From assembly GCF_001591465.1 (NCBI RefSeq), contig NZ_BCUY01000014.1, positions 1 to 64,000 on the forward strand: a DNA stretch of 64,000 nt. Reading direction: 5' to 3'. The translations under genes and the position numbers were made by a program. The notes under the pieces were generated by a model that was not told the DNA's origin, ran no database searches, and saw only the letters and a program-made list of their open reading frames with translations. The DNA comes from Cytobacillus firmus NBRC 15306. GTDB lineage: Bacteria; Bacillota; Bacilli; Bacillales; Cytobacillaceae. Positions 42,437 to 50,534 of this stretch are shown here, piece after piece. How positions within the stretch are numbered: the first letter of the stretch is position 1; every line of letters starts with the position of its first letter.

Positions 42437-42603
42437 AACTATTCGTACTATTTTTATTAAAGGCTATCCTCCCAATCCGCCATTACGCGATATTAAATCT
42501 TACAAAAATAGTGGTATATCCCCTGAAATAATATATTCGAAATCCAAGCCCTAATACCTCTTAAAATGGTATTATTATGGGATAATCTGCACAATAAAAC
42601 AAA

Positions 42604-42645
42604 GTGCCTGCATCCACCTGCTGATAAGCAGACTGACACAGGCAC
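42604..42645 (-). terminator. terminator of IDEAL-domain gene
   Basis: GTGCCTG (42604-42610) pairs with CAGGCAC (42639-42645), with an inner CTGCT/AGCAG stem. It is followed on the minus strand by TTTGTTTTA. Confidence 0.7.
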
Positions 42646-42650
42646 CGGAT

Positions 42651-42980
42651 TTATTTAACATCCTTCACAAGCTCTCTCATTGAGTTCAGCTTTGTGGACA
42701 ATTCAAAGAACCATTCTTCATCTCCAGTGGAAAGAGCAAGATCAATTAGGAAATGAATCTGTTCCTTGTTAGCCACTTTCGCCGCCGGCATTTTCTTAAC
42801 CTGTTTGCTCTGCAGCGGAATGATTTTGCCTTCAATGGTTTTATTATCACTCGAAATCACCTTTGTCTTAATCATTCCTTCTTCGAGGTTCTCGATATAG
42901 CCAATGATCAGTTCCCCGTCACGGGATTTCCCCTTAACCCAATCTCCCGTTTTTAAAATGGCATTATGGTTGGACATCAT
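42651..42980 (-). CDS. IDEAL domain protein
   Basis: A 109-residue protein. The N-terminal part is a small beta-barrel-like segment (ILKTGDWVKGKSRDGELIIGYIE). The C-terminus is the IDEAL motif IHFLIDLALSTGDEEWFFELSTKL (about 78-100), found in ComK/stress-related Bacillus proteins, possibly for protein interaction. AAGGTG precedes the ATG at 42980. A TGTAA-N9-TTACA site lies 34 bp upstream, tying it to the SaiR/Spx module. Confidence 0.75.
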   Translation of the reverse strand: MMSNHNAILKTGDWVKGKSRDGELIIGYIENLEEGMIKTKVISSDNKTIEGKIIPLQSKQVKKMPAAKVANKEQIHFLIDLALSTGDEEWFFELSTKLNSMRELVKDVK

Positions 42981-43013
42981 TTCATTCACCTTCTTAGAAG
43001 AGTTTTTTAAAAC

Positions 43014-43032
43014 TGTAACATTTTTTATTACA
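43014..43032 (-). promoter_or_regulatory. TGTAA-N9-TTACA operator, upstream of IDEAL gene
   Basis: TGTAAC-atttttt-ATTACA, same half-sites and spacing as the sites before saiR and spx. Confidence 0.6.
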
Positions 43033-43064
43033 TTTTAGCTGCTGGAAAGCCTGGAAGCTCCCAA

Positions 43065-43478
43065 TTATTTTTCTTTATGGATGAGATCAACAATATCTTT
43101 TAAGGTATAGTGCTTCAAATATTCACCCAAATGTTCCTCTGCACCTAAAAAGATGCTGACCAGAACTCTTTGCATATTCGCACCCACTACACACGCTTCA
43201 TTTGAATCCGGACACTTCGGCTGCAGTGCACCTTCAGATGTAATCTTATAAATATCCCAAAGATTCACTTCACTTAAATCCCGGGCAAAAATAAATCCGC
43301 CGCCCGATCCCTCTTTCGATTTAATAAATCCATGTTTTTTTAATAAACTCAGGACTTTTCGGATGCGGACCGGATGGACACCTGCACTTTCAGAAATCGC
43401 ATCGCTCGTTGACATGCGATCCAGCTGCAGAGCGAGATAAGTTAGACTGTGAATGGCAAGAGTAAAATCGCTATTCAT
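43065..43478 (-). CDS. Rrf2 family repressor (SaiR/YwnA-like)
   Basis: A 137-residue winged-helix Rrf2 protein: N-terminal MNSDFTLAIHSLTYLAL, recognition region SAGVHPVRIRKVLSLLKKHGFIKSKEGSGGGF, and two cysteines in the sensor segment (PKCPDSNEACVVG). That is fewer than the three of iron-sulfur members. In Bacillus anthracis the related SaiR represses an spxA gene and responds to oxidative stress. It lies directly downstream of an Spx gene on the same strand. The start is ATG 43478 after AGGAGG. Gene name inferred from context, so left blank. Confidence 0.88.
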   Translation of the reverse strand: MNSDFTLAIHSLTYLALQLDRMSTSDAISESAGVHPVRIRKVLSLLKKHGFIKSKEGSGGGFIFARDLSEVNLWDIYKITSEGALQPKCPDSNEACVVGANMQRVLVSIFLGAEEHLGEYLKHYTLKDIVDLIHKEK

Positions 43479-43508
43479 GGCCGGCCTCCTATACTTCTGA
43501 TACTGTAC

Positions 43509-43527
43509 TGTAAGACTAAGTGTTACA
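43509..43527 (-). promoter_or_regulatory. TGTAA-N9-TTACA operator, upstream of saiR-like gene
   Basis: TGTAAG-actaagt-GTTACA, 31 bp before the repressor start; suits autorepression. Confidence 0.6.
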
Positions 43528-43561
43528 GAATGACTTGTCAAGAATTTACAGACTGCGCTGT

Positions 43562-43957
43562 CTAGTTAGCCAATCTTTGCAGTTCATTGTATGAAAACGT
43601 ACGAAACTTCCGTGGAAGGAAGCTGCGGATTTCATCCTCGTTAAAGCCGACCTGGAGTCTTTTTTCATCCAGAATAATCGGTCCGCGGAGCATTTGCGGG
43701 TTATCAATAATTAATTGATATAACTCTTTCAGCGGCATGGAATCAATATTCACGTTCAGATCCTGGTAAGTTTTTGATTTAGTTGAAATAATCTCCTCTG
43801 TCCCATTTTCTGTAAGACGAAGAATTGATTTAATTTCATCCACTGTAAGCGGATCTGTTACAATATTCCGTTCAACATACTCTATTTGATGCTCCTCAAG
43901 CCATGCCCGGGCTTTCCGGCAGGAACCGCAGCTTGATGATAAGAATAAATTCACCAA
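43562..43957 (-). CDS. Spx family transcriptional regulator
   Basis: A 131-residue ArsC-fold protein of the Spx class, with the redox switch CGSC near residue 10 ([19 protein letters not shown]), the RPIIL-equivalent [21 protein letters not shown], and a C-terminal [10 protein letters not shown]. Spx proteins bind the alpha subunit of RNA polymerase and reprogramme transcription on disulfide stress. Two palindromic operators sit upstream, and an Rrf2 repressor follows 84 bp downstream. This is the SpxA2/SaiR arrangement known from B. anthracis. Confidence 0.93.
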   Translation of the reverse strand: MVNLFLSSSCGSCRKARAWLEEHQIEYVERNIVTDPLTVDEIKSILRLTENGTEEIISTKSKTYQDLNVNIDSMPLKELYQLIIDNPQMLRGPIILDEKRLQVGFNEDEIRSFLPRKFRTFSYNELQRLAN

Positions 43958-43982
43958 TTAAAAACACTCCTTATGTTTAAAA

Positions 43983-44001
43983 TGTAATAATAAACATTAC
44001 A
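43983..44001 (-). promoter_or_regulatory. TGTAAT-N7-ATTACA operator, spx proximal
   Basis: Perfect 6-bp arms with a 7-bp spacer, 26 bp upstream of the spx start. Confidence 0.7.
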
Positions 44002-44070
44002 GTTACTGTTCAAGTATAAGTTATCATTTACAAGTCCAAATCGACATGGATAAAAAGTAATACTGGATAT

Positions 44071-44093
44071 ACTGTAATGATATCCATTACAGT
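44071..44093 (-). promoter_or_regulatory. 23-bp perfect palindrome, spx distal operator
   Basis: ACTGTAATG-ATATC-CATTACAGT, perfect 9-bp arms containing the same TGTAAT-N7-ATTACA core. Together with the proximal site this matches the two-palindrome layout described for SaiR control of spxA2. Confidence 0.72.
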
Positions 44094-44138
44094 TGAATAA
44101 GTCAACAATTAACTTTTGATTTTTTTATTGTTCATTTT

Positions 44139-44173
44139 AAAGCAAGACTGCCACAGAAGTCAGTCTTGCTTTT
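44139..44173 (-). terminator. terminator
   Basis: AAAGCAAGACTG pairs with CAGTCTTGCTTT, perfect 12 bp, 10-base loop, just downstream of the gene at 44201. Confidence 0.8.
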
Positions 44174-44200
44174 AAAAGTTCTAATCCAAGGACTCTTTAT

Positions 44201-44704
44201 TTAACAGCAAACCTCAAGCTTCCTATCAAATTTAGCGCTTAAAACATCTTCAGGTTTTATCTCAAGTATTCTCTCCAAAAACCTAATCGTGCCTAAGACT
44301 TTTTTTATGTCTTCCTCTGTTTGAACATTTTCCACTTTCTTTTCATCAATTAATTTCTGAATCGCTTGTCTAAAAGCATTTGTTTGGATCAGCCACTCCC
44401 CCACCAGTTCTTTTGTTGCTTCTCTCTCACATTTATCCTTAACGGCAAATAAGCTTTCTGTCTTTGTTTCGCTAAGAGTGATTGAGTCCATGTTAAGATT
44501 CATGCGAATCTTAAAGTAATTTTTTTCACTGTCATAATATTTTTCTTTTCTTAATCTAAGGTACTCTACACCTACCGTGATTTCGTAATAAAGAGCCGGC
44601 TCTGATGGAAAATGAATGTCTCTTGCCTCCACATTTTTCACAAGATCCATATAGGTTTCAATGCCATATTTTGTATGAATGATCTTTGCATCTAATACTT
44701 TCAT
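44201..44704 (-). CDS. hypothetical protein, 167 residues, C-terminal CC
   Basis: A soluble, charged protein with no membrane segments. It begins MKVLDAKIIHTKYGIETYM and ends in KLEVCC. The central part is likely beta-rich (YYEITVGVEYLRLRKEKYYD) and the C-terminal half helical. No family recognised. It follows gnd by 37 bp on the same strand, with AAGGGGTGG before the ATG at 44704, and ends at a terminator, so it may be the last gene of the zwf-gnd transcript. Confidence 0.6.
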   Translation of the reverse strand: MKVLDAKIIHTKYGIETYMDLVKNVEARDIHFPSEPALYYEITVGVEYLRLRKEKYYDSEKNYFKIRMNLNMDSITLSETKTESLFAVKDKCEREATKELVGEWLIQTNAFRQAIQKLIDEKKVENVQTEEDIKKVLGTIRFLERILEIKPEDVLSAKFDRKLEVCC

Positions 44705-44741
44705 GATTTCCACCCCTTCATATTAAAATTTATTTATATTG

Positions 44742-45635
44742 TTATTTTTTCTCGACTGCATGCCCGCCAAATTCATTGCGAAGGGCCGCTACCACTTTAC
44801 CCGTAAAACTATCATTGTCTAGTGAGCGATAGCGCATCAACAGGGACATGGCAATAACCGGTGTTGCGGCCTGCAGATCCAAAGCTGTTTCAACGGTCCA
44901 TTTGCCTTCGCCTGAAGAATACATAACTCCCTTGATTTCATCCAGATTTGCATCTTTTGAAAAAGCGCGTTCTGTTAATTCCATGAGCCATGAGCGAATA
45001 ACAGATCCGTTGTTCCATACTTTCGCTACTTTTTCATAGTCAAAATCGAACTCACTTTTCTCCAGCACTTCAAAGCCTTCTCCGATGGCTGCCATCATTC
45101 CATATTCAATTCCATTGTGGACCATTTTCAAGAAATGGCCGCTCCCTGCTTTTCCAGCATAGAGATATCCGTTTTCTACTGCAGTATCCTTGAATAAAGG
45201 CTCAACAATCTTCCAGGCTTCAAGATCCCCGCCAACCATGTAGCACGCCCCATTTCGTGCGCCTTCCATGCCGCCGGATGTTCCCGCATCCATAAAGCTT
45301 ATGCCATACTCCTTCAACTGGCTGTATCTGCGGATCGATTCTTTGTAATGAGAATTGCCCGCTTCAATCAAGATATCACCCCTGTCCAAAAACGGTGTAA
45401 TCTCTTCAATGACTGAATCCACCACATCATGAGGAACCATAATCCAAAGAACTCTTGGTTTCTCAAGAGATTCTGCCAGTTCTTTCAAGCTGGCAGTCCC
45501 TTGGGCTCCGTAGTTCGTCATTTCTTCTACAGCTTCTTTATTTACATCAAAGGCTGCAATTTCATACTTTTGATCCATTAAATTTTTTCCCAGGTTTAAT
45601 CCCATTTTTCCTAAACCAATTAATCCAACTTTCAT
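44742..45635 (-). CDS. gnd: 6-phosphogluconate dehydrogenase (short, YqeC/GndA type)
   Basis: A 297-residue decarboxylating 6-phosphogluconate dehydrogenase of the short class, giving ribulose-5-phosphate, CO2 and NAD(P)H. Rossmann motif GLIGLGKMGLNL, then IEAGNSHYKES, GTSGGMEGARNGACYMVGG and KMVHNGIEYGMM (catalytic Lys and Asn). The start is ATG 45635 after GGGGGAGGA. It lies 25 bp after zwf, so the two oxidative pentose-phosphate steps are co-expressed. Confidence 0.95.
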   Translation of the reverse strand: MKVGLIGLGKMGLNLGKNLMDQKYEIAAFDVNKEAVEEMTNYGAQGTASLKELAESLEKPRVLWIMVPHDVVDSVIEEITPFLDRGDILIEAGNSHYKESIRRYSQLKEYGISFMDAGTSGGMEGARNGACYMVGGDLEAWKIVEPLFKDTAVENGYLYAGKAGSGHFLKMVHNGIEYGMMAAIGEGFEVLEKSEFDFDYEKVAKVWNNGSVIRSWLMELTERAFSKDANLDEIKGVMYSSGEGKWTVETALDLQAATPVIAMSLLMRYRSLDNDSFTGKVVAALRNEFGGHAVEKK

Positions 45636-45660
45636 TTTAAATATCCTCCCCCTAAATCTT

Positions 45661-47118
45661 TTACCACCATTTAAACCCATCTTCCGCTAATAACTGACAA
45701 GAAGTGTCAGGGCCCATTGAGCCCGATGGATAATAATGCAGCGGAACCGAGTTGTCTTTAAAAGCCTCTAAAATAGGCTCTACCCATTTCCATGCCAGTT
45801 CTACTTCATTCCAATGCGCAAAAAAGGTGGAGTCCCCGCGAATGGCATCAAAAATCAGAAGCTCATAAGCTTCCGGAACGTTTTCCTGTTTAGCTGAAAA
45901 ATCGGCATGAACAGGCTCGATCCTTCCATTGTTTAAAGGGTTTTTACTATTAAATTGAAAGGTAACACTTTCATTCGGATTGATTTCGATCACTAATAGG
46001 TTGGGTGCCGTTTTAGAATTTTGCGTACTATACCTATCCTTTAATGGATTTTTGAATTCAATCACAATGCGGGTAGATTTCTCTCTCATTCTTTTACCTG
46101 TACGGATATAGAAGGGCACGCCGCCCCAATTGTCATCATCTATCCATATCCGTGCTGCTGCAAAGGTATCTGTTGATGATGATTTGTCTACTCCGGGTTC
46201 CTCTGTATATCCGGCAGTTGCTTCACCGTGGATTTCCCCTGGACCATATTGACCGCGAATCACATGGTTTTTAACATCTTCCTTCATTAACGGCCGAAGT
46301 GACTCCATAACCTTTCTTTTTTCATAGCGGATGTCTTCTGCACTAAATTTCTTCGGAAGCTGCATAGCGGTCATCATGAACAATTGCAGCATATGATTCT
46401 GAAACATGTCACGGAGGGCCCCAGCCTGATCATAATATCCAGCTCTATCTTCCACCCCTACCGTTTCACTGGCAGTTATTTGGACATTCGCAATATGCTG
46501 ATTATTCCATAATGCCTGCAGGACTGGATTTGCGAATCCCAGCGCTTCAAGATTTTGAACCATCGGCTTCCCCAGGTAATGGTCTATACGGAAGATCTCC
46601 TCTTCTTCAAAAGACATGCTTAGATTTTCATTTAACTTTTGAGCAGATTTTAAGTCATGCCCAAACGGCTTTTCGATAATCAGACGTTTCCAGCCTTTTG
46701 TTGAGCCTAAACCGCTGTTTTTGATGTTTAAAGCAATTACATCAAATAATCCCGGAGCTACAGATAGATAAAACATGCGATTTTCAGGAATTTTCAATTC
46801 GCCTTCACGCTGCTTTACTACGGCAAGAAGTGCTTTATATTCATCGGCATTTCCTGCATCTAAACGGCAATAGCGGAAGGATCCAATAAATTTTTTTAGG
46901 CTGGTTGCATCTTTAATAGAGTTTCTTGAAAATGTCTTAATGGCTTCTTCAACATGATCCTGAAAAGCGCCATCTGAAAGATCTCCTCTCCCGGCGCCTA
47001 TGATCGAAATAGGATCCGGCAATTTTTGATCCAAAAATAAATTAAATAAAGCAGGGAATATTTTTCGTTTCGCCAAGTCCCCTGTTGCCCCAAACAGTAC
47101 AAATGTCATTGCATCCAT
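45661..47118 (-). CDS. zwf: glucose-6-phosphate 1-dehydrogenase
   Basis: A 485-residue enzyme that oxidises glucose-6-phosphate to 6-phosphogluconolactone. Coenzyme fingerprint GATGDLAKRK near the N-terminus; active-site signature RIDHYLGKPMVQN with catalytic His and Lys; KRMREKSTRIVIEF in the C-terminal domain. Full length. It is the second gene of a zinc-ribbon/zwf/gnd cluster with an HxlR-type operator pair upstream, suggesting induction with formaldehyde detoxification. Confidence 0.96.
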   Translation of the reverse strand: MDAMTFVLFGATGDLAKRKIFPALFNLFLDQKLPDPISIIGAGRGDLSDGAFQDHVEEAIKTFSRNSIKDATSLKKFIGSFRYCRLDAGNADEYKALLAVVKQREGELKIPENRMFYLSVAPGLFDVIALNIKNSGLGSTKGWKRLIIEKPFGHDLKSAQKLNENLSMSFEEEEIFRIDHYLGKPMVQNLEALGFANPVLQALWNNQHIANVQITASETVGVEDRAGYYDQAGALRDMFQNHMLQLFMMTAMQLPKKFSAEDIRYEKRKVMESLRPLMKEDVKNHVIRGQYGPGEIHGEATAGYTEEPGVDKSSSTDTFAAARIWIDDDNWGGVPFYIRTGKRMREKSTRIVIEFKNPLKDRYSTQNSKTAPNLLVIEINPNESVTFQFNSKNPLNNGRIEPVHADFSAKQENVPEAYELLIFDAIRGDSTFFAHWNEVELAWKWVEPILEAFKDNSVPLHYYPSGSMGPDTSCQLLAEDGFKWW

Positions 47119-47158
47119 GTTTCTCTTCCTTCCTTTTAACTTTTCCTTTCAAGGCCGG

Positions 47159-47323
47159 CTAGCCAGTGCCTGTCTTAACCGTTTTCTGGTTCTTCCCGGA
47201 TTGTACAGTGATTTTAAGATTCATCAAATTTGTATTGCCGCATTTTTGGCAAACCTCATGATTGGCTGAAAATGACATGCATTTTGTGCAGACTTTATGA
47301 TGCCTGGCATGTAAACCTGACAT
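47159..47323 (-). CDS. 54-residue two-CxxC zinc-binding protein
   Basis: Starts MSGLHARHHKVCTKCMSFSA, followed by a second CxxC (CQKCGN), giving a four-Cys zinc ribbon, then a basic tail. The start is ATG 47323 after AAGGGTGAGG. It lies 40 bp upstream of zwf on the same strand and is the first gene after the HxlR-type operators. Function unknown; a small regulator or RNA/DNA-binding protein is possible. Confidence 0.65.
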   Translation of the reverse strand: MSGLHARHHKVCTKCMSFSANHEVCQKCGNTNLMNLKITVQSGKNQKTVKTGTG

Positions 47324-47443
47324 GTTCCTCACCCTTTCCATTTTGTTAAGTTAAGTTATATGGGCTGCCGGTTAATCGGCCCAAAATGACGTACATTATT
47401 TTGCTGCAGCAGAAGTTAGTATAAAACCTACAAACAATAAATA

Positions 47444-47504
47444 AAAGTACGCACTTTTTATTTAATTAATGTTATATAAAGAATATAGTGTAAAAAAGTA
47501 TACT
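47444..47504 (-). promoter_or_regulatory. HxlR-type operator pair upstream of the zwf-gnd operon
   Basis: AAAGTACGCACTTT (47444-47457) and AGTATACT (47497-47504) lie 39 bp apart. The same two motifs recur in mirrored order upstream of hxlR/hxlA at 47975-48016, where the first appears as its exact reverse complement. Confidence 0.6.
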
Positions 47505-47576
47505 AATTATATCCACCTCCTGCTGAATGCAAAAAACCAGGGAGAAGACTCTCCCTGGCATACTGTTACGTATAGA

Positions 47577-47942
47577 TTATTTAATTGATTCTTTACTTGC
47601 CGAAGAATCCTCGACAACCGTTTCCATATAATTCTTCCCCCATTTATACATGGCATCCAGAATAGGCATCAGCGTTCTTCCCTGTTCAGTTAGAGAATAT
47701 TCTACTTTCGGAGGAACGACTGGATAGACTTCGCGCTTTACAATCAGATCTTCTTCTAATTCTCTTAATTGGTTAACAAGCATTCTCTGAGTAATCCCCG
47801 GCATTAGAGCCTTTAATTCACCAAATCTCTTGGTTCCTTCTTTGCCCAGATGCCACAATATCAGCATTTTCCATTTACCGCCGATAACGGAGAGCGTTAG
47901 TTCTTTTTCACAGTTAAACACTTTATCCTGCATTCGTGACAT
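47577..47942 (-). CDS. hxlR: HxlR family transcriptional regulator
   Basis: A 121-residue winged-helix (DUF24) protein: [24 protein letters not shown] with the family Cys, [26 protein letters not shown], and the wing [13 protein letters not shown]. In B. subtilis HxlR activates the hxlAB formaldehyde-fixing (RuMP) operon. It stands divergent from a decayed hxlA here, supporting the name. The family as a whole is redox- or electrophile-sensing. Confidence 0.85.
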   Translation of the reverse strand: MSRMQDKVFNCEKELTLSVIGGKWKMLILWHLGKEGTKRFGELKALMPGITQRMLVNQLRELEEDLIVKREVYPVVPPKVEYSLTEQGRTLMPILDAMYKWGKNYMETVVEDSSASKESIK

Positions 47943-47974
47943 ACAAATTCACCTCCAAGCCTATTATAACCAAT

Positions 47975-48016
47975 AGTATACTTTTAGTCACTATATAAAA
48001 TAAAAGTGCGTACTTT
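47975..48016. promoter_or_regulatory. HxlR-type operator pair in the hxlR-hxlA intergenic region
   Basis: AGTATACT (47975-47982) and AAAGTGCGTACTTT (48003-48016). The second is the exact reverse complement of the motif at 47444-47457. Confidence 0.6.
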
Positions 48017-48167
48017 AATAATTTAGACATACATAATATACTAGCAATTGTTCAGTTTGACTTTAGGATCCAGGCTAGTAATAGTAATACCCAATTGCGA
48101 CTTCAAAAAATGATCCGGACGAGTATAAACCGGCAGAACAAATAAAAAAATTCAGGAGTGAGCATAG

Positions 48168-48325
48168 ATGGAATTACAATTAGCTTTAGATTTAGTCAAC
48201 ATTCCGGAAGCCATTGAGCTTGTAAAGGAAGTAGAGGTCATATCGATATCGTGGAAATAGGTACTCCAATGAAGGTCTTCATGCGGTAAAAGCAGTGAAA
48301 GATGCTTTCCCTAACCTAAAGGTTG
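48168..48325 (+). pseudogene. hxlA: hxlA remnant (3-hexulose-6-phosphate synthase)
   Basis: An intact CAGGAG site and N-terminus MELQLALDLVNIPEAIELVK are followed by a frameshift, then recognisable HIDIVEIGTP, another gap, and NEGLHAVKAVKDAFPNLKV, after which homology ends. About a quarter of the normal protein of about 210 residues is left, with at least two frame disruptions. The promoter-side operators and hxlR are preserved. A degraded formaldehyde-fixation gene. Confidence 0.85.
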
Positions 48326-48373
48326 GATACAACAAAGATGTATGGCAAGCATGCCAATCTTGAATAGTAAGAA

Positions 48374-48405
48374 TAAAGCGTCCGGCATTTAAGCCGGGCG
48401 CTTTA
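48374..48405 (+). terminator. terminator after the hxlA remnant
   Basis: AAAGCGTCCGGC pairs with GCCGGGCGCTTT around a 6-base loop, then TATTTAT. This may be the original hxl operon terminator. Confidence 0.75.
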
Positions 48406-48509
48406 TTTATCGAACAGCCCATACTCTTATTAAATCCCTTAACCCTATATTTTAAAGAAAGGCTGATATAATAAATATAAAGTTCAATTTGACGAAAAGG
48501 ATGTTTCAA

Positions 48510-49943
48510 TTGAATTGGAAACCTGACAGAAAATCAAAAACACCTATTTATAAACAGCTGGCGATTTATATAGAAAACGGAATAGCAGATGGCACCTTCC
48601 CGCCAGACAAACCGCTGCCCTCAGAAAGAGGATTAGCAAAACAGTTTGATATCAATAGAAGCACGGTTGTTGCTGCATATGATGAATTGGAGTCAAACGG
48701 GATTGTTGAACGTAATCGGGGAAGCGGTACGATGGTAAGCAAGGATATTTGGGGAATGGCAAAAAGACGTATTCCAAGCTGGAACCGGTATATTGAAGCA
48801 GGCTCCTTTTTGCCCAACTTGCCAGTCACACAAAGGATCCATAAAGAACTGGCAGAGACAAAACTGATCAACCTGGCCAGCGGGGAACTCTCTCAAGACC
48901 TCTTTCCTTTGGCTTCGCTAAGAGAGATTACTTCCAATCGCTCTTTTATCGGGACACTGGGGTATGATCACCCGCAGGGAAATGAAATTCTGAGAAGTAC
49001 ACTGGCTGATCATGTAAAAGAGTTCCGGGGCATCGACACCAGCCCTTCTTCCATACTTATTACATCCGGTGCCCAGCAGGCCCTGCACCTTGTCGTCCAA
49101 TGCCTTTTAAAACCCGGGGACTCTGTTGCCATCGAGGATCCATCTTATCACTACAGCCTGCCAATCTATAAATCAGCCGGAGTCAAAACCTATTATTTAA
49201 AAACAGGGAAGCATGGAGTAAATCCTGATGATATTATAGCCTTATATAAAAAGCATCGAATAAAGATGATCTTTTTAAATCCTATTTTTCAAAACCCAAC
49301 GGGCACATTGCTTCCTGAAGACAGGCGCAGAAAAATACTTGAATTGTCCTCTGAATACGGGATTCCGGTGGTGGAAGATGATCCTTACAGCCTAACACCC
49401 TTTACCGGTGAAAAAATGAATACACTCAAATCCCTGGACCGCCACGGCATTGTTTTATATATTAGTTCTTTGACCAAAATTGTCGCTTCCGGGCTTAGAA
49501 TCGGCTGGATCATTGGCCCCAGATCGGTAATTGAGCGATTATCAGATGCCAAGCAGCAGGTGGATTTCGGCCATGGGAGCTATTCGCAATGGATTGCGAA
49601 TGATTTTATTGAGTCCGCAGGCTTTGAGTCACATTTAAAATTTCTGGCCAGGCAATTGGAACAGCGGAGAAACTCAATTATTTCAAGCCTGGATCATTTC
49701 CTGAAAGACCAAGTGGAATTCAGCATTCCGAAAGGCGGAATCCATCTTTGGTGCCGGATCAAAAAAGAGCACAATGAAAATCAGCTGCTTGAGGAATCAA
49801 TTAAACGGGGTGTCATCTATGTTCCCGGAACCACCATGGGATCTGAGAAAGGATTCGTGCGTTTTACGTTTGCCAGGGAAAATGAAGAAAATATCCGTGA
49901 AGGGATTAAGCGGTTTGCTGAGGCTCTGAAAAATCTCAAATAA
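48510..49943 (+). CDS. MocR/PdxR-type GntR regulator with aminotransferase domain
   Basis: A 477-residue fusion: N-terminal GntR winged helix (SKTPIYKQLAIYIENGIADG ... LPSERGLAKQFDINRSTVVAAYDEL) and a C-terminal PLP fold-type-I domain (ITSGAQQALHLV, NPTGTLLPEDRR, the PLP-Lys segment ISSLTKIVASGLRIGW). MocR proteins sense PLP, GABA or amino-acid derivatives. I favour TTG 48510, 9 bases after AAAAGG; the ATG at 48501 abuts that site. A terminator follows the stop. Confidence 0.9.
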   Translation: MNWKPDRKSKTPIYKQLAIYIENGIADGTFPPDKPLPSERGLAKQFDINRSTVVAAYDELESNGIVERNRGSGTMVSKDIWGMAKRRIPSWNRYIEAGSFLPNLPVTQRIHKELAETKLINLASGELSQDLFPLASLREITSNRSFIGTLGYDHPQGNEILRSTLADHVKEFRGIDTSPSSILITSGAQQALHLVVQCLLKPGDSVAIEDPSYHYSLPIYKSAGVKTYYLKTGKHGVNPDDIIALYKKHRIKMIFLNPIFQNPTGTLLPEDRRRKILELSSEYGIPVVEDDPYSLTPFTGEKMNTLKSLDRHGIVLYISSLTKIVASGLRIGWIIGPRSVIERLSDAKQQVDFGHGSYSQWIANDFIESAGFESHLKFLARQLEQRRNSIISSLDHFLKDQVEFSIPKGGIHLWCRIKKEHNENQLLEESIKRGVIYVPGTTMGSEKGFVRFTFARENEENIREGIKRFAEALKNLK

Positions 49944-49946
49944 TGA

Positions 49947-49976
49947 AAAAACGCCTGGTTTTTTCAGGCGTTTTTT
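49947..49976. terminator. terminator after MocR gene
   Basis: AAAACGCCTG pairs with CAGGCGTTTT around a T-rich loop, with A and T runs on both sides, so it can act in both directions. Confidence 0.85.
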
Positions 49977-49984
49977 CATTTTCA

Positions 49985-50427
49985 TTAGATGCTTAATTCA
50001 TAATGATAAAATTGCTCATCCCGCTTAAACCCGATTTTTTCATAGATTCTTTGTGCAGAGAAATTATCAGGAGCCGTACTAAGGCTGATACTTACCGCCC
50101 CTGTTTCAGCAGCGAGCTCTTTCGCTTTGTCTATGAGCTTTTCCCCTATTCCCTGTTTCCTTGCCTCTGCATCCACATACAAGTCATTTAAGATCCAGGC
50201 TCTTTTCATAGATATAGATGAAAAAGTTGGGTAAAGCTGAGTAAATCCAAGGTACTTTTCTTCCTTCTTCACCACATATATGACAGAATCCTTCTTCTCT
50301 AAACGTTCTTTTTTGTAAACGGCTGCTGCTTCCAAACCGGGTGCTTGTTTGTAAAATACACGATATAAACATTAAATAAAGCGGAAACTCCTTCTAGATC
50401 CTTCATTGAAGCTTGATAGATTTCCAT
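49985..50427 (-). pseudogene. GNAT acetyltransferase gene with frameshift
   Basis: The C-terminal 110 residues of a GNAT enzyme are intact (WILNDLYVDAEARKQGIGEKLIDKAKE acetyl-CoA loop; STAPDNFSAQRIYEKIGFKR). The missing N-terminus (EIYQASMKDLEGVSALFN) is found upstream after AAAGGTGG, in a different frame. Frames join at a TATAT stretch near 50365-50370 as if 2 nt were inserted; restoring frame gives a normal ...YRVFYKQAPGLEAAA sequence. Confidence 0.75.
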
Positions 50428-50534
50428 TTTCATAACCACCTTTAAAGCTTTAATTAAGTAATTATATAAATATTAACAAATATTTGTAAACTCAATATGA
50501 TCATAAAATGAAAAAAGCCCCAATCTCTTAGGGC

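Noticed and set aside
45661-47118. zwf-gnd as part of a mobile metabolic island
   Set aside because: Base composition and codon use look like the neighbours and no mobility genes or flanking repeats are present.
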